Source: Bovifimicola sp964595785 (GTDB lineage: Bacteria > Bacillota > Clostridia > Lachnospirales > Lachnospiraceae). Taken from it: a stretch of DNA of 20,481 bases. Shown piece by piece: positions 6,349-14,708 of this stretch. The position numbers and the translations under genes were made by a program. The notes below the pieces were generated by a model. The model was not told the origin of the DNA and did no database searches. It saw only the letters and a program-made list of their open reading frames with translations. The DNA is taken from assembly GCA_964595785.1 (NCBI GenBank), contig CAZQRO010000033.1, positions 1-20,481 of the forward strand, read 5' to 3'. Each line of letters starts with the position of its first letter. Position 1 is the stretch's first letter.

Positions 6349-6517
6349 AGACAAGGGACAAATGGACATAAAATGGATGCTTGCATACATTTTTATGTCT
6401 ATGGGGACTGCAAAACATGAGAAAGAAGCACGATTAGTGCGGATTTCGAATGTTTCATTGATTTTGGGAGCACGAAGTGCGTAAAAATCAATGGTCTCAT
6501 GCCATTTGTCGGGCAAC
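6349..6517. mobile_element. small folded MITE-like element or structured RNA, no coding capacity
   Basis: About 169 bp fold into one nested multi-branch structure. The outer stem GACAAATGG/CCATTTGTC is 6357-6365 with 6502-6510. Inside it is an arm with an 8-bp core, 6366-6373 with 6391-6398, and inner pairs up to 6379/6384. A second stem, CATGAGA/TCTCATG (6416-6422 with 6495-6501), encloses GCAC/GTGC (6428-6431 with 6437-6440) and a perfect 10-bp stem CATTGATTTT/AAAATCAATG (6456-6465 with 6484-6493), which is capped by GCAC-GAA-GTGC (6470-6480). The element is flanked by exact 10-bp direct repeats. There is no transposase and no ORF. Outer inverted ends plus flanking duplication suggest a non-autonomous element. 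A structured non-coding RNA is the main alternative, and the two are not exclusive. Confidence 0.6.
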
Positions 6518-6527
6518 TTATAGTATG
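6518..6527 (+). repeat. right 10-bp direct repeat (probable target-site duplication)
   Basis: This is an exact second copy of TTATAGTATG (first copy 6339-6348), immediately after the folded element. Removing one copy and the element would rejoin the zinc-finger gene's stop to the polA leader. Confidence 0.6.
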
Positions 6528-6556
6528 TTTGTAACGGAACGCAGACATCTGTGATT

Positions 6557-6592
6557 GCAGATTAGAAATTGCATACGTGCATATCTAATTGC
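6557..6592 (+). promoter_or_regulatory. imperfect hairpin in the polA leader
   Basis: GC-ag-ATTAGA (6557-6566) pairs with TCTAAT-t-GC (6584-6592), and inside it TGCA-TACG-TGCA (6570-6581) forms a short stem. There is no T-run. It lies about 40 nt before the polA ATG. I could not find a convincing promoter between the folded element and polA. Confidence 0.4.
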
Positions 6593-6629
6593 ATTACATT
6601 CTTAAATAGTTCCGGCATGGAGGAATAGA

Positions 6630-9281
6630 ATGGAAAAGAAATTGGTATTAATAGATGGACACAGTATTTTAAACAGGGCGTTTTATGGTGTGCCGGATTT
6701 GACAAATTCATCAGGTATGCATACTAATGCAGTATATGGTTTCTTAAATATTATGTTTAAGATAATTGATGAAGAGAATCCCACTAATCTTGCAGTTGCA
6801 TTCGATGTAAAACAGCCGACTTTCAGACATATTATGTATGAGGAATACAAGGGAACAAGAAAACCAATGCCAGAGGAATTAAGGGAACAGGTCCCTATTA
6901 TAAAGGAAATACTGAAGGCAATGAATATCCGAATTGTTGAACTTCCGGGATATGAGGCAGATGATGTGTTAGGAACATTAGCAAAACGTGGTGAGAAAGA
7001 ACACATGAAAGTGAGTGTTATTACGGGAGACAGAGATTTACTTCAGTTAGCAACAGAGAATATTCTTATAAGAATTCCTAAAACTAAGAAAGGGACAACA
7101 GAAGTTGAGAATTATTATGAAGCAGATGTTGAAGAAAAATATCAGGTTACTCCTATAGAATTTATAGATGTGAAGGCATTAATGGGTGACACGGCAGATA
7201 ATATTCCGGGTGTCCCGTCTGTCGGTGAGAAAACAGCCACATCATTAATTGTACAATATCATACGGTTGAGAACCTGTATGAGCATTTAGATGAAATAAC
7301 TAAAAAGAAGTTAAAAGAGAACCTTGAGAATAATAAAGATAAGGCATTTATGAGCAAAACACTTGCAACAATTAATATTACTTCGCCTGTTGAACTACAG
7401 TTTGACGAAACTGTATTAGAAAATATTTTTAATGATAATGCCTATGAATTAATGAAAAAATTAGAATTTAAGAGTATAATCAATAGGTTTAACAATAAAA
7501 GTAAAAAGATAGAAATCAGTATTGAAGGTAAAGTAATAGAAGATTTTGATGAGGCTGACAGGATATTTGCAAAGGCTTTAAGTGCTAAGAAAATCGGAAT
7601 TCATGTTGCAGGAGATGAAGTAAAAAAAGAAATTCTTGCGGTGGCAATTGCATTTTCTGAATCGGAAATATATGTAATCATGAAACAATGGTTTATAAAT
7701 GATGAATATTTGTCAGATAAAATAAAACAATTATTTAAAAATGAAAAGGTTATGATATGTCTTACAGGGTTAAAACGCCATCTTAAATTTATTGATGATG
7801 ATGATTTTGATTCTAATAGTATTTTTGATAATGAAATAGCAGCTTATCTTATGAATCCGCTTAAGGATACTTATAATTATGATGATTTAGCAAGAGATTA
7901 TCTTGATATGACAGTTCCATCAAGACAGGAATTGTTAGAAAAGATGTCATTTGAGACAGCGGCAAGGGAAAATATTGATAATTTTGTTAAATATGAGACT
8001 TTTAGTGCAGGAATAGTATTAATGAGTAAAGATATTCTGACAGATGAACTTAAGAAGTCAGGACAATTAGATTTGTTTAACAATATAGAAATGCCGCTTA
8101 TATTTGCACTTAATCGCATGGAAAATGAAGGAATTATGATTGAGAGAGAGGAACTTTCTGACTATGGCAGAGTTCTTGGAGAAAAAATTGTTCTTTTAGA
8201 GCAGGATATTTATAAGCAGGTTGGAATTGAGTTTAATATTAATTCACCTAAACAGCTTGGAGAAATTCTATTTGAAAAGATGGGAATCCAAGGTGGAAAG
8301 AAGACTAAGACGGGTTATTCCACATCAGCAGATGTATTAGAGAAACTTGCACCTGATTATCCTGTGATTTCGAAAATACTAGAATACAGGCAGCTTACAA
8401 AACTAAAGTCTACTTATGCAGATGGATTGGTTAACTTTATAGGTACTGACAACCGTATTCATGGCAAGTTTAATCAGACAATTACTGCTACGGGAAGAAT
8501 TAGCAGTACAGGGCCGAATCTGCAAAACATTCCTATCAGAATGGAAATGGGAAAAGCATTTAGAAAAGTATTTGTTCCAAAGTCCGGATGTGTATTTATA
8601 GATGCTGATTATTCCCAGATTGAATTAAGGGTTTTAGCGAGCATTTCTAATGATGAAAATCTTATTGAAGCATATAAATCTGCACAGGATATTCACAGAA
8701 TAACAGCTGCAAAAGTATTTAATACTCCAATTGAAGAGGTTACAGATACACAGAGAAGTAATGCAAAGGCTGTGAATTTTGGAATTGTATATGGAATCAG
8801 TTCTTTTGGTCTGGGACAGGATCTTGGAATTTCAAGAAAGCAGGCAAATGAATATATTAATCAGTATTTTGTGTCATATCCGGGAATTAAGAAGTTTTTA
8901 GATGAAACGGTTGCAGAAGCAAAAGAAAATGGCTATGTAACTACATTGTCAGGCAGAAGAAGGCCTGTTCCTGAACTTAAATCAAGTAATTTTATGCAGA
9001 GATCGTTTGGAGAGAGAGTAGCTATGAATTCTCCGATACAGGGAACGGCGGCGGATATAATTAAAATTGCAATGATAAATGTAGACAGGGAAATAAGAGA
9101 TAAGAATCTCAAATCAAGAATTGTTCTTCAGATTCATGATGAACTTCTTGTAGAAGCTTATGAAGATGAGGTAGAAGAAATTAAGAATATATTAGAAGAT
9201 AAAATGAAAAATGCCATGAAATTAAGAGTTAATATGGAAATCGGAATAGGAATGGGAAAAAACTGGCTTGAAGCACATTAG
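6630..9281 (+). CDS. polA: DNA polymerase I
   Basis: This 883-residue family A DNA polymerase fills gaps and removes RNA primers in replication and excision repair. The N-terminal 5' nuclease has ITGDRD (131-136) and the helix-hairpin region GDTADNIPGVPSVGEKTA starting near 186. The polymerase domain has motif A DADYSQIELR with catalytic D660, motif B with R709 and K713 ahead of VNFGIVYGIS, and motif C QIHDE with D837/E838. The middle region (about 300-480) keeps the 3'-5' exonuclease size but lacks a recognisable DxE metal site, so proofreading is probably lost, as in Bacillus and Taq enzymes. Length matches B. subtilis PolA (about 880). GGAGG lies six bases before the ATG. coaE follows 85 bp downstream, probably in the same transcript. 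Confidence 0.98.
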   Translation: MEKKLVLIDGHSILNRAFYGVPDLTNSSGMHTNAVYGFLNIMFKIIDEENPTNLAVAFDVKQPTFRHIMYEEYKGTRKPMPEELREQVPIIKEILKAMNIRIVELPGYEADDVLGTLAKRGEKEHMKVSVITGDRDLLQLATENILIRIPKTKKGTTEVENYYEADVEEKYQVTPIEFIDVKALMGDTADNIPGVPSVGEKTATSLIVQYHTVENLYEHLDEITKKKLKENLENNKDKAFMSKTLATINITSPVELQFDETVLENIFNDNAYELMKKLEFKSIINRFNNKSKKIEISIEGKVIEDFDEADRIFAKALSAKKIGIHVAGDEVKKEILAVAIAFSESEIYVIMKQWFINDEYLSDKIKQLFKNEKVMICLTGLKRHLKFIDDDDFDSNSIFDNEIAAYLMNPLKDTYNYDDLARDYLDMTVPSRQELLEKMSFETAARENIDNFVKYETFSAGIVLMSKDILTDELKKSGQLDLFNNIEMPLIFALNRMENEGIMIEREELSDYGRVLGEKIVLLEQDIYKQVGIEFNINSPKQLGEILFEKMGIQGGKKTKTGYSTSADVLEKLAPDYPVISKILEYRQLTKLKSTYADGLVNFIGTDNRIHGKFNQTITATGRISSTGPNLQNIPIRMEMGKAFRKVFVPKSGCVFIDADYSQIELRVLASISNDENLIEAYKSAQDIHRITAAKVFNTPIEEVTDTQRSNAKAVNFGIVYGISSFGLGQDLGISRKQANEYINQYFVSYPGIKKFLDETVAEAKENGYVTTLSGRRRPVPELKSSNFMQRSFGERVAMNSPIQGTAADIIKIAMINVDREIRDKNLKSRIVLQIHDELLVEAYEDEVEEIKNILEDKMKNAMKLRVNMEIGIGMGKNWLEAH

Positions 9282-9366
9282 TTTTATCAAATGAATCGGA
9301 TGTTACAATATAGAAAAGTATATGCTTTTGCTCCAAATCAAAAATACAATAAAGGAATGTGGAATA

Positions 9367-9954
9367 ATGGTTATAGGAATAACAGGAGGGATTGGCACAG
9401 GCAAATCTACAGTGTTACAAATTCTTAAAGAAAAGTTTGGCTTTTATATATTAGAGGCAGATAAAATCGGTCATGAACTTATGAGTAAAGAAATGTCTGT
9501 ATATGATAAGATTGTAGAAAGATTTGGAAATGATATTTTAAGTGCTGATGGTGAAATAGACAGAAAAGAAATGTCTAAGATTGTTTTTAATGATGAAAAA
9601 TGTTTAGAAGAACTTAATAATATTGTTCATCCAGCGGTTATTGATGAGATTCAGAGAAGAATGTCAGACGTCAGAAAGAAAAATGGCATTGATAAGTTTG
9701 TGATTGAGGCAGCTTTGCTGATTGAATCAGGCTGCGACAGTATATGTGATAAAGTCTGGTATATATATTCCGAGGATAAAGTGAGAATAGAAAGACTTAA
9801 GTTGGGGCGTGGAATGAAGGCAGAAGATATCAAGGCAGTAATTAAAAACCAGTTAAGGTATGAAGATTTTACCAGAAATACAAGTGCAATGATTGATAAT
9901 AGTTTTTCAATTGAAAATACTGTAAGTCAAATAGAAAAATTGCTAGAGTTTTGA
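9367..9954 (+). CDS. coaE: dephospho-CoA kinase
   Basis: This is a 195-residue P-loop kinase that phosphorylates dephospho-CoA on the ribose 3'-OH, the last step of coenzyme A synthesis, in the cytoplasm. Walker A is GITGGIGTGKST at residues 4-15. EADKIGHEL follows about 20 residues later, with VIEAALLIESG in the CoA-binding lid region, all characteristic of CoaE. The frame is open to 9322, but ATG 9367 gives the normal N-terminus and length (about 200) and has AAAGGA ten bases upstream. The polA-coaE pairing is common in Gram-positive bacteria, where other repair genes sometimes lie between them; none is present here. Confidence 0.95.
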   Translation: MVIGITGGIGTGKSTVLQILKEKFGFYILEADKIGHELMSKEMSVYDKIVERFGNDILSADGEIDRKEMSKIVFNDEKCLEELNNIVHPAVIDEIQRRMSDVRKKNGIDKFVIEAALLIESGCDSICDKVWYIYSEDKVRIERLKLGRGMKAEDIKAVIKNQLRYEDFTRNTSAMIDNSFSIENTVSQIEKLLEF

Positions 9955-9963
9955 TGTGTTATG

Positions 9964-9972
9964 TGATAAAAT
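9964..9972 (+). promoter_or_regulatory. candidate extended -10 promoter of the FtsA-like operon
   Basis: TGA followed by TAAAAT (9967-9972) forms an extended -10 just after the coaE stop. No good -35 lies at 16-18 bp, so support is moderate. It is the only promoter-like signal I found before the four-gene run 10045-15417. Confidence 0.4.
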
Positions 9973-9992
9973 ATGAGTATATTTTTCTAATG

Positions 9993-10011
9993 GTTCAGAG
10001 TTAATCTGAAC
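9993..10011 (+). promoter_or_regulatory. leader hairpin before the FtsA-like gene
   Basis: GTTCAGA (9993-9999) and TCTGAAC (10005-10011) form a perfect 7-bp stem with loop GTTAA. It lies between the candidate promoter and the ribosome binding site (GGAGG, 10033-10037). No T-run follows, so it is a leader hairpin or operator rather than a terminator. Confidence 0.5.
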
Positions 10012-10044
10012 AGTAATATATTCCACTAGTTTGGAGGTTCTACA

Positions 10045-12171
10045 ATGTCAGAAGGCAATTTTAATAAGAAAAATCTGGTTTTCGGACTTGATATAGGTAC
10101 AAGAAGCATTGTCGGCTCTGTCGGATATCTTGAGAATGATAATCATTTTAATGTGGTTGCACATTATTCTAAAGAACATGAGACGAGAGCTATGATGGAT
10201 GGTCAGATACATGATATTTCTAAAGTTTCAGATACAATTTCAAAGGTTAAGAAAGAACTTGAGATGCAGGTAGGTACCCCACTTAAAGATGTGTGTATTG
10301 CTGCTGCCGGACGAGTTTTGAAAACTATTACAGTACATATAGATTATGAACTGAATCAGGAGACACCTGTTAACAGTGAACAGATTTATTCTTTAGATTC
10401 CATGGGTGTTGAGAAAGCTTATGAGATAATCCGTGAGCAGGAGAAGAATATTAAATACTATTGTGTAGGTTATACAATTGTTAAATATTATCTGAATGAT
10501 TTTGTAATTACTAATCTGGAAGGACATAGGGCAAAGAAGATATCCGCAGATGTTTTAGCCACTTTTTTACCGGAAGATGTTGTAGACGGATTGTATACAG
10601 CGGTTGAAAATGCAGAGTTAAATGTTGCTAATCTCACGTTAGAGCCTATCGCGGCAATTAATATTGCCATCCCACAGAAATTCAGACTTCTTAATATTGC
10701 ACTTATAGATGTCGGTGCGGGAACAAGTGATATTTCCATAACCAAAGATGGAAGCATTATAGCTTATGGTATGATTCCAAGAGCAGGTGATGAGATTACA
10801 GAAAGCCTGGTTTCAAAATATTTAGTGGAATTTAATACGGCTGAAAAGGTTAAACGAGGCTCTATGATGAAGAGGCAGATTACTTTTAAAGATATAATGG
10901 GGCTGAAGCAAAAGATTACCCCTGATGAAGCGAAGGAATCTTATCAGTCAACCATTCAGTCAATTACGAAAGAAATAGCAGATAAGATTCTAGAACTTAA
11001 TGGCGGCAAAAGCGTAAGTGCGGTATTCGTAGTAGGCGGCGGAGGAAAAGCATATGGCTTTACAAAAAATCTGGCTAAATATTTAGATATTCCGAGTGAA
11101 CGTGTTGCACTCAGAGGTGAAGAGGTGCTTACAGAGGTTAATTTCCTTCAGGAGGGAATTAAAAAAGATCCATTATTAGTTACACCTATCGGAATCTGTA
11201 TGAGTTACTATGATCATAAGAATAATTTTATATTTGTAAATATTAATGAAGAGAGAATTAAGTTATATGATAATGATAAATTAACCGTTATTGATGCAGC
11301 AATGCAGATAGGATTTCCTAATGAAGCATTGTTCCCAAGGAGAGGAGCAGCACTTGAATTTACCGTTAATGGTGAAAAGAGAATGGTAAGAGGTAATGTC
11401 GGTGAGCCGGCAGTTATTATGATTAATGATGAAGAAGCTAATATTAATTCTAAAATTATTAAAAATGATAAGATTACCATAACAGAATCTACAATAGGTA
11501 AAGATGCGGTGCAGTGTATTGAGAATATTTCCGAATATAAAGAAAATATGGAATTTGTGGTCAAAGGGCAAAGAATAATATGTCCGAGATTTGCCAGAGT
11601 TAATGGTGAATTACAGCCTGGTGATTATGTAATACAATATGGTGACAATATTGAAATTCTTAATTATTATACATTAGGGCAGCTTCTTAAATTTATGGAT
11701 ATTGATTTTGAAAAGAAACTTGTAAGAGTTAATAATAAGATTTCTACAGAAGAAGAGATTGTATATGAAAACTTTAATATTGATTTTGAAGATGATGAAC
11801 CGTTAACGGACGAAGCAGATGAAGAACCGGAAGATTTAAATGAAGTGTATTCTGATGATGGTACGGATAATGAATCTGAAATATCAGAAGAAGAGAAGGA
11901 AGGTTGCAGCAAAGAAGAGAAGAAAGGTTGCAGCAAAGAAGAGAAGGAAGATATTTCTGTAAATTTAAACATAGTAGTTGCTGTCAATGGAACAGCCGTT
12001 ATACTAAAGAGTAAACAGCAATACATTTTTGTGGACATATTGGATTTTTATCATTTTGACACAAGTGTTGCAGGGGGAAAGGAACTGGTAACAACTATAA
12101 ATGGAGAACGATGCGATTTTACCAGCACATTAAAGGATGGAGATGTTATAGAACTTTATTGGAGGAATTAG
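10045..12171 (+). CDS. FtsA-like actin-fold ATPase with a long C-terminal extension
   Basis: This 708-residue protein is a member of the actin/Hsp70/FtsA superfamily. Nucleotide-binding motifs are phosphate-1 GLDIGTRSIVG (14-24), phosphate-2 IDVGAGTSDIS (about 221-231) and adenosine VVGGGGKAYGF (329-339), with an FtsA-type SHS2/1C region between the first two. Classical FtsA is about 410-450 residues and ends in a membrane-binding helix. This protein has about 270 extra residues and no such helix. The extension contains two similar segments (about 459-479 and 684-704) whose NDE/NGE...KND/DGD-x-I pattern resembles the end of a ubiquitin-like beta-grasp domain. They are separated by an acidic linker with a short repeat. 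No ftsZ is adjacent, so it is a paralogue rather than proven division FtsA. It is followed by the GGDEF gene with a 1-nt gap. Confidence 0.85.
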   Translation: MSEGNFNKKNLVFGLDIGTRSIVGSVGYLENDNHFNVVAHYSKEHETRAMMDGQIHDISKVSDTISKVKKELEMQVGTPLKDVCIAAAGRVLKTITVHIDYELNQETPVNSEQIYSLDSMGVEKAYEIIREQEKNIKYYCVGYTIVKYYLNDFVITNLEGHRAKKISADVLATFLPEDVVDGLYTAVENAELNVANLTLEPIAAINIAIPQKFRLLNIALIDVGAGTSDISITKDGSIIAYGMIPRAGDEITESLVSKYLVEFNTAEKVKRGSMMKRQITFKDIMGLKQKITPDEAKESYQSTIQSITKEIADKILELNGGKSVSAVFVVGGGGKAYGFTKNLAKYLDIPSERVALRGEEVLTEVNFLQEGIKKDPLLVTPIGICMSYYDHKNNFIFVNINEERIKLYDNDKLTVIDAAMQIGFPNEALFPRRGAALEFTVNGEKRMVRGNVGEPAVIMINDEEANINSKIIKNDKITITESTIGKDAVQCIENISEYKENMEFVVKGQRIICPRFARVNGELQPGDYVIQYGDNIEILNYYTLGQLLKFMDIDFEKKLVRVNNKISTEEEIVYENFNIDFEDDEPLTDEADEEPEDLNEVYSDDGTDNESEISEEEKEGCSKEEKKGCSKEEKEDISVNLNIVVAVNGTAVILKSKQQYIFVDILDFYHFDTSVAGGKELVTTINGERCDFTSTLKDGDVIELYWRN
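11890..11950 (+). repeat. 24-bp in-frame tandem repeat in the FtsA-like gene
   Basis: Two and a half copies of a 24-bp unit (11890-11913, 11914-11937 with one base change, then a partial copy to 11950) encode EEKEGCSK, EEKKGCSK and EEKED in the acidic linker. Being a multiple of three, copy-number change would alter linker length without shifting the frame. Confidence 0.85.
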
Positions 12172-12172
12172 T

Positions 12173-13870
12173 GTGCTTGATGAAAAAGAATTATTAATTG
12201 TTGAACGAAAACTATCTTTAATGAATATAATAATAGCAGCGTTTCTTCTTATGTATTTTTCATTGTTTTATTGGTTTAATTATAGAGAATTAGGAATAAA
12301 TGCTATTATATTTTCTTCAATCATCATATTATTTTCGATTGAATTTGTTTTAAGCAGATTCAATTATTTTCAATCGGATTTTTTGTATAAAATCCTTAAA
12401 TTCAGTGAAATGGTTTCATGTGCAGCCATTGCTTTTTATTGTGGTGGATTGGAGATGAATATTCTTATATTCGGGACAATTTATGGTCTTGTTTCTTTAC
12501 AAAGTGCTATAACCTATGACATTACGGAAAACTATTCAAAAATAGCTGTCATTTGTTTTGATTCAATTCCTATGGCTGCTGTAATATTATGCGAGATAAT
12601 TATTAATGGTGGTAGTAATTTTTTGGCATTTTTGTTCATACTCTTTTTAATGGTGTTTGGAATATGTCAGTTTTGTTTTATAGATTCTTTAGCCGGTATT
12701 GTTGATAAGTTATATTTTAAGATTAACAGTCTAAATGGAATTGCAGCAACTAATCAGGAAGAGAATGATATTATGAAGGCAAATCAGACGAAACTTTTAC
12801 AGGCAAATGAGCAGTTAAGCCTTCAGAGATTCAAATTACAAAAGGCAAATGAACAGATTACAAGAAATAATATGGAAATGCAGCTGCAAAACAGTATTAC
12901 CAAGAATTTTACGAATTCATTAGACATAGATAATGTTTTAAAGGTTATCGTTGATACTGTTGCAGGAAATCTAAAATGTGATTTGTGTAACATAGGTATT
13001 ATCTGTCATGAAGATAATGAAGAGGATGTATGTATTCATTATTCCTGCTATTCAGATAAAAGCCTTATTAATGCAGATATGCTGAAGAAAATAGAAAATT
13101 ACAGATTTGTTAATGAATGCTATGATAATATGGCTGTTATTGATATAACAGATTTGGCTAATATAAAGTTTGAACATCTGTCAGGAAGTAATATTAAATC
13201 GCTCTTGATAACACCGGTGTTAATAAATGATAATTCATATTGTATATATGTGCTTGGAAGCTGTAAGAAGAATTTCTTTAGCCAGAATAAGACTTTTCTT
13301 AACAATCTTGGTAATCAGATTACACTTTCCATCAGTAATTCACTTTTGTATATGAAGATGAAAACGATGGCAATCAAAGATCCTCTTACGGGAATATATA
13401 ACAGAAGATATTTTAATGGAATGATTAAAGATTTTAAAGATAATTATATTGATAAAAACAAGGATATTACCGTGGTTTTGTTTGATATTGATAAATTCAA
13501 AAAAATCAATGATAACTATGGTCATGTATTTGGTGATGAGGTTATTAGTTTTTGCGGAAGAACTGCGAATAAATATGCCAGAGAATATGATGGACTGCCT
13601 GTCAGATATGGTGGAGAAGAATTTGTCATTGTATTTACTGATAAAGATGCATTGGAAGTTAAGAAAATATGTGACAAAATACATGAGGAGATTAAACAAA
13701 GAGAATTTGAATTTGGAAAAGAGAAAGTATTTATTAACATAAGTATTGGTATTGCATCATATCCTACATATTGCTCAAGTTTTGAAGAATTAGTTAATGC
13801 TGCCGACAGTGCCATGTATAGTTCAAAGAAAAATGGCCGAGGCAGGATAACGGTTTATGAGAAAGTGTAG
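12173..13870 (+). CDS. membrane GAF-GGDEF diguanylate cyclase
   Basis: This 565-residue protein starts at GTG 12173, with GGAGG seven bases upstream inside the previous gene's end and a 1-nt gap from its stop. About six hydrophobic helices fill residues 12-180 and form a membrane sensor. A Gln/Asn-rich coiled coil (about 195-240) and a GAF-like domain (about 240-390) follow. The GGDEF domain begins at DPLTGIYNRRYF (D403) and has an intact active-site loop GGEEF (480-484) and FDIDKFKKIND metal/substrate segment, so c-di-GMP synthesis is expected. A possible inhibitory RxxD site, REYD (470-473), lies six residues before GGEEF instead of the usual five. There is no EAL domain. The signal sensed is unknown. 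Confidence 0.92.
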   Translation: MLDEKELLIVERKLSLMNIIIAAFLLMYFSLFYWFNYRELGINAIIFSSIIILFSIEFVLSRFNYFQSDFLYKILKFSEMVSCAAIAFYCGGLEMNILIFGTIYGLVSLQSAITYDITENYSKIAVICFDSIPMAAVILCEIIINGGSNFLAFLFILFLMVFGICQFCFIDSLAGIVDKLYFKINSLNGIAATNQEENDIMKANQTKLLQANEQLSLQRFKLQKANEQITRNNMEMQLQNSITKNFTNSLDIDNVLKVIVDTVAGNLKCDLCNIGIICHEDNEEDVCIHYSCYSDKSLINADMLKKIENYRFVNECYDNMAVIDITDLANIKFEHLSGSNIKSLLITPVLINDNSYCIYVLGSCKKNFFSQNKTFLNNLGNQITLSISNSLLYMKMKTMAIKDPLTGIYNRRYFNGMIKDFKDNYIDKNKDITVVLFDIDKFKKINDNYGHVFGDEVISFCGRTANKYAREYDGLPVRYGGEEFVIVFTDKDALEVKKICDKIHEEIKQREFEFGKEKVFINISIGIASYPTYCSSFEELVNAADSAMYSSKKNGRGRITVYEKV

Positions 13871-13895
13871 TTTTAGAAAGGGAATGGTTATTAAA

Positions 13896-14708
13896 ATGGA
13901 AATACAATTGTGGAGAGAGTTATTAGAACCATATCAGTTAGCAGTAGACGAACTGATGGTTAAATTTGAATATTTAATTAAGGCACACAGAAATGCCGGA
14001 AAATACTCACCTATTGAAGAGGTTAATGGAAGAGTTAAGAAGATTTCAAGCATACTTGAAAAAATGCAGAAAAAGAGAATTCAGTTTGAGGATATTGAAA
14101 CAAAGATTGAAGATATTGCAGGAATAAGGATTATCTGCCAGTTTGTGGAAGACATATATACAGTGGTTGATATTATTAAGAACAGAAGTGATATGGAAGT
14201 TAAGGCAGAAAAGGATTATATTAATAATACAAAACCAAGTGGATACAGAAGTTATCATTTGATTGTGTATTATGATGTGATGACATTGAAAGGAACAAAG
14301 AGAATCAATGTGGAGATTCAGATAAGAACTCTTGCAATGAATTTCTGGGCTACAATTGAACATTCACTTCAGTATAAATACCGCCAGAATATGCCGGCAC
14401 ATATTCGTGACAGGTTAAGTGGGGCAGCAGCCGCAGTAATTGCATTGGATACGGAAATGTCATCGGTCAGAAGTGAAATAATGGATGCACAGAACTCATT
14501 TCAGATAAAAGCATATGTTGTGGCGGAGATTCTTAATACTATCCAGAATTTGTACAATGTGGCTAACAAACGTGAAATTATTAAAATACAGGATGAATTT
14601 TACAAAATATATAAAATGGATGATATTGAAGTTTTAGAAAAATTCAGCAAAGAACTTGATATAATTGCAGAGGGTTATAGAGCGCAGGGGTTAGAAAATT
14701 ATGAGTAA
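13896..14708 (+). CDS. small alarmone ((p)ppGpp) synthetase, RelA/SpoT synthetase domain
   Basis: This 270-residue protein carries only the RelA/SpoT synthetase domain, which transfers pyrophosphate from ATP to GDP or GTP. Motifs are DIAGIRII (73-80), KPSGYRSYH (113-121) and EIQIRT (140-145), followed by NFWATIEHSLQYKY. The HD hydrolase, TGS and ACT domains of long Rel enzymes are absent, which places it with RelQ/RelP-type small synthetases. At 270 residues it is longer than the usual 210-230, through an extended helical C-terminus. The frame is open to 13857, but that start overlaps the GGDEF gene; ATG 13896 follows GAAAGGGA and is preferred. It is 25 bp after the GGDEF gene and overlaps the next gene by 8 bp. 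Confidence 0.93.
   Translation: MEIQLWRELLEPYQLAVDELMVKFEYLIKAHRNAGKYSPIEEVNGRVKKISSILEKMQKKRIQFEDIETKIEDIAGIRIICQFVEDIYTVVDIIKNRSDMEVKAEKDYINNTKPSGYRSYHLIVYYDVMTLKGTKRINVEIQIRTLAMNFWATIEHSLQYKYRQNMPAHIRDRLSGAAAAVIALDTEMSSVRSEIMDAQNSFQIKAYVVAEILNTIQNLYNVANKREIIKIQDEFYKIYKMDDIEVLEKFSKELDIIAEGYRAQGLENYE

Noticed and set aside
6331..6516. 61-codon - strand frame across the folded element
   Set aside because: It has no ribosome binding site, and its composition follows the palindromes; the open frame is explained by the inverted repeats.
7500..8080. Active proofreading exonuclease in DNA polymerase I
   Set aside because: The region is present in size, but the DxE metal-binding motif is not visible, so I did not annotate the activity.
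13449..13742. 97-codon + strand frame inside the GGDEF domain
   Set aside because: It overlaps the catalytic GGDEF region in another frame; only the GGDEF reading is family-like.
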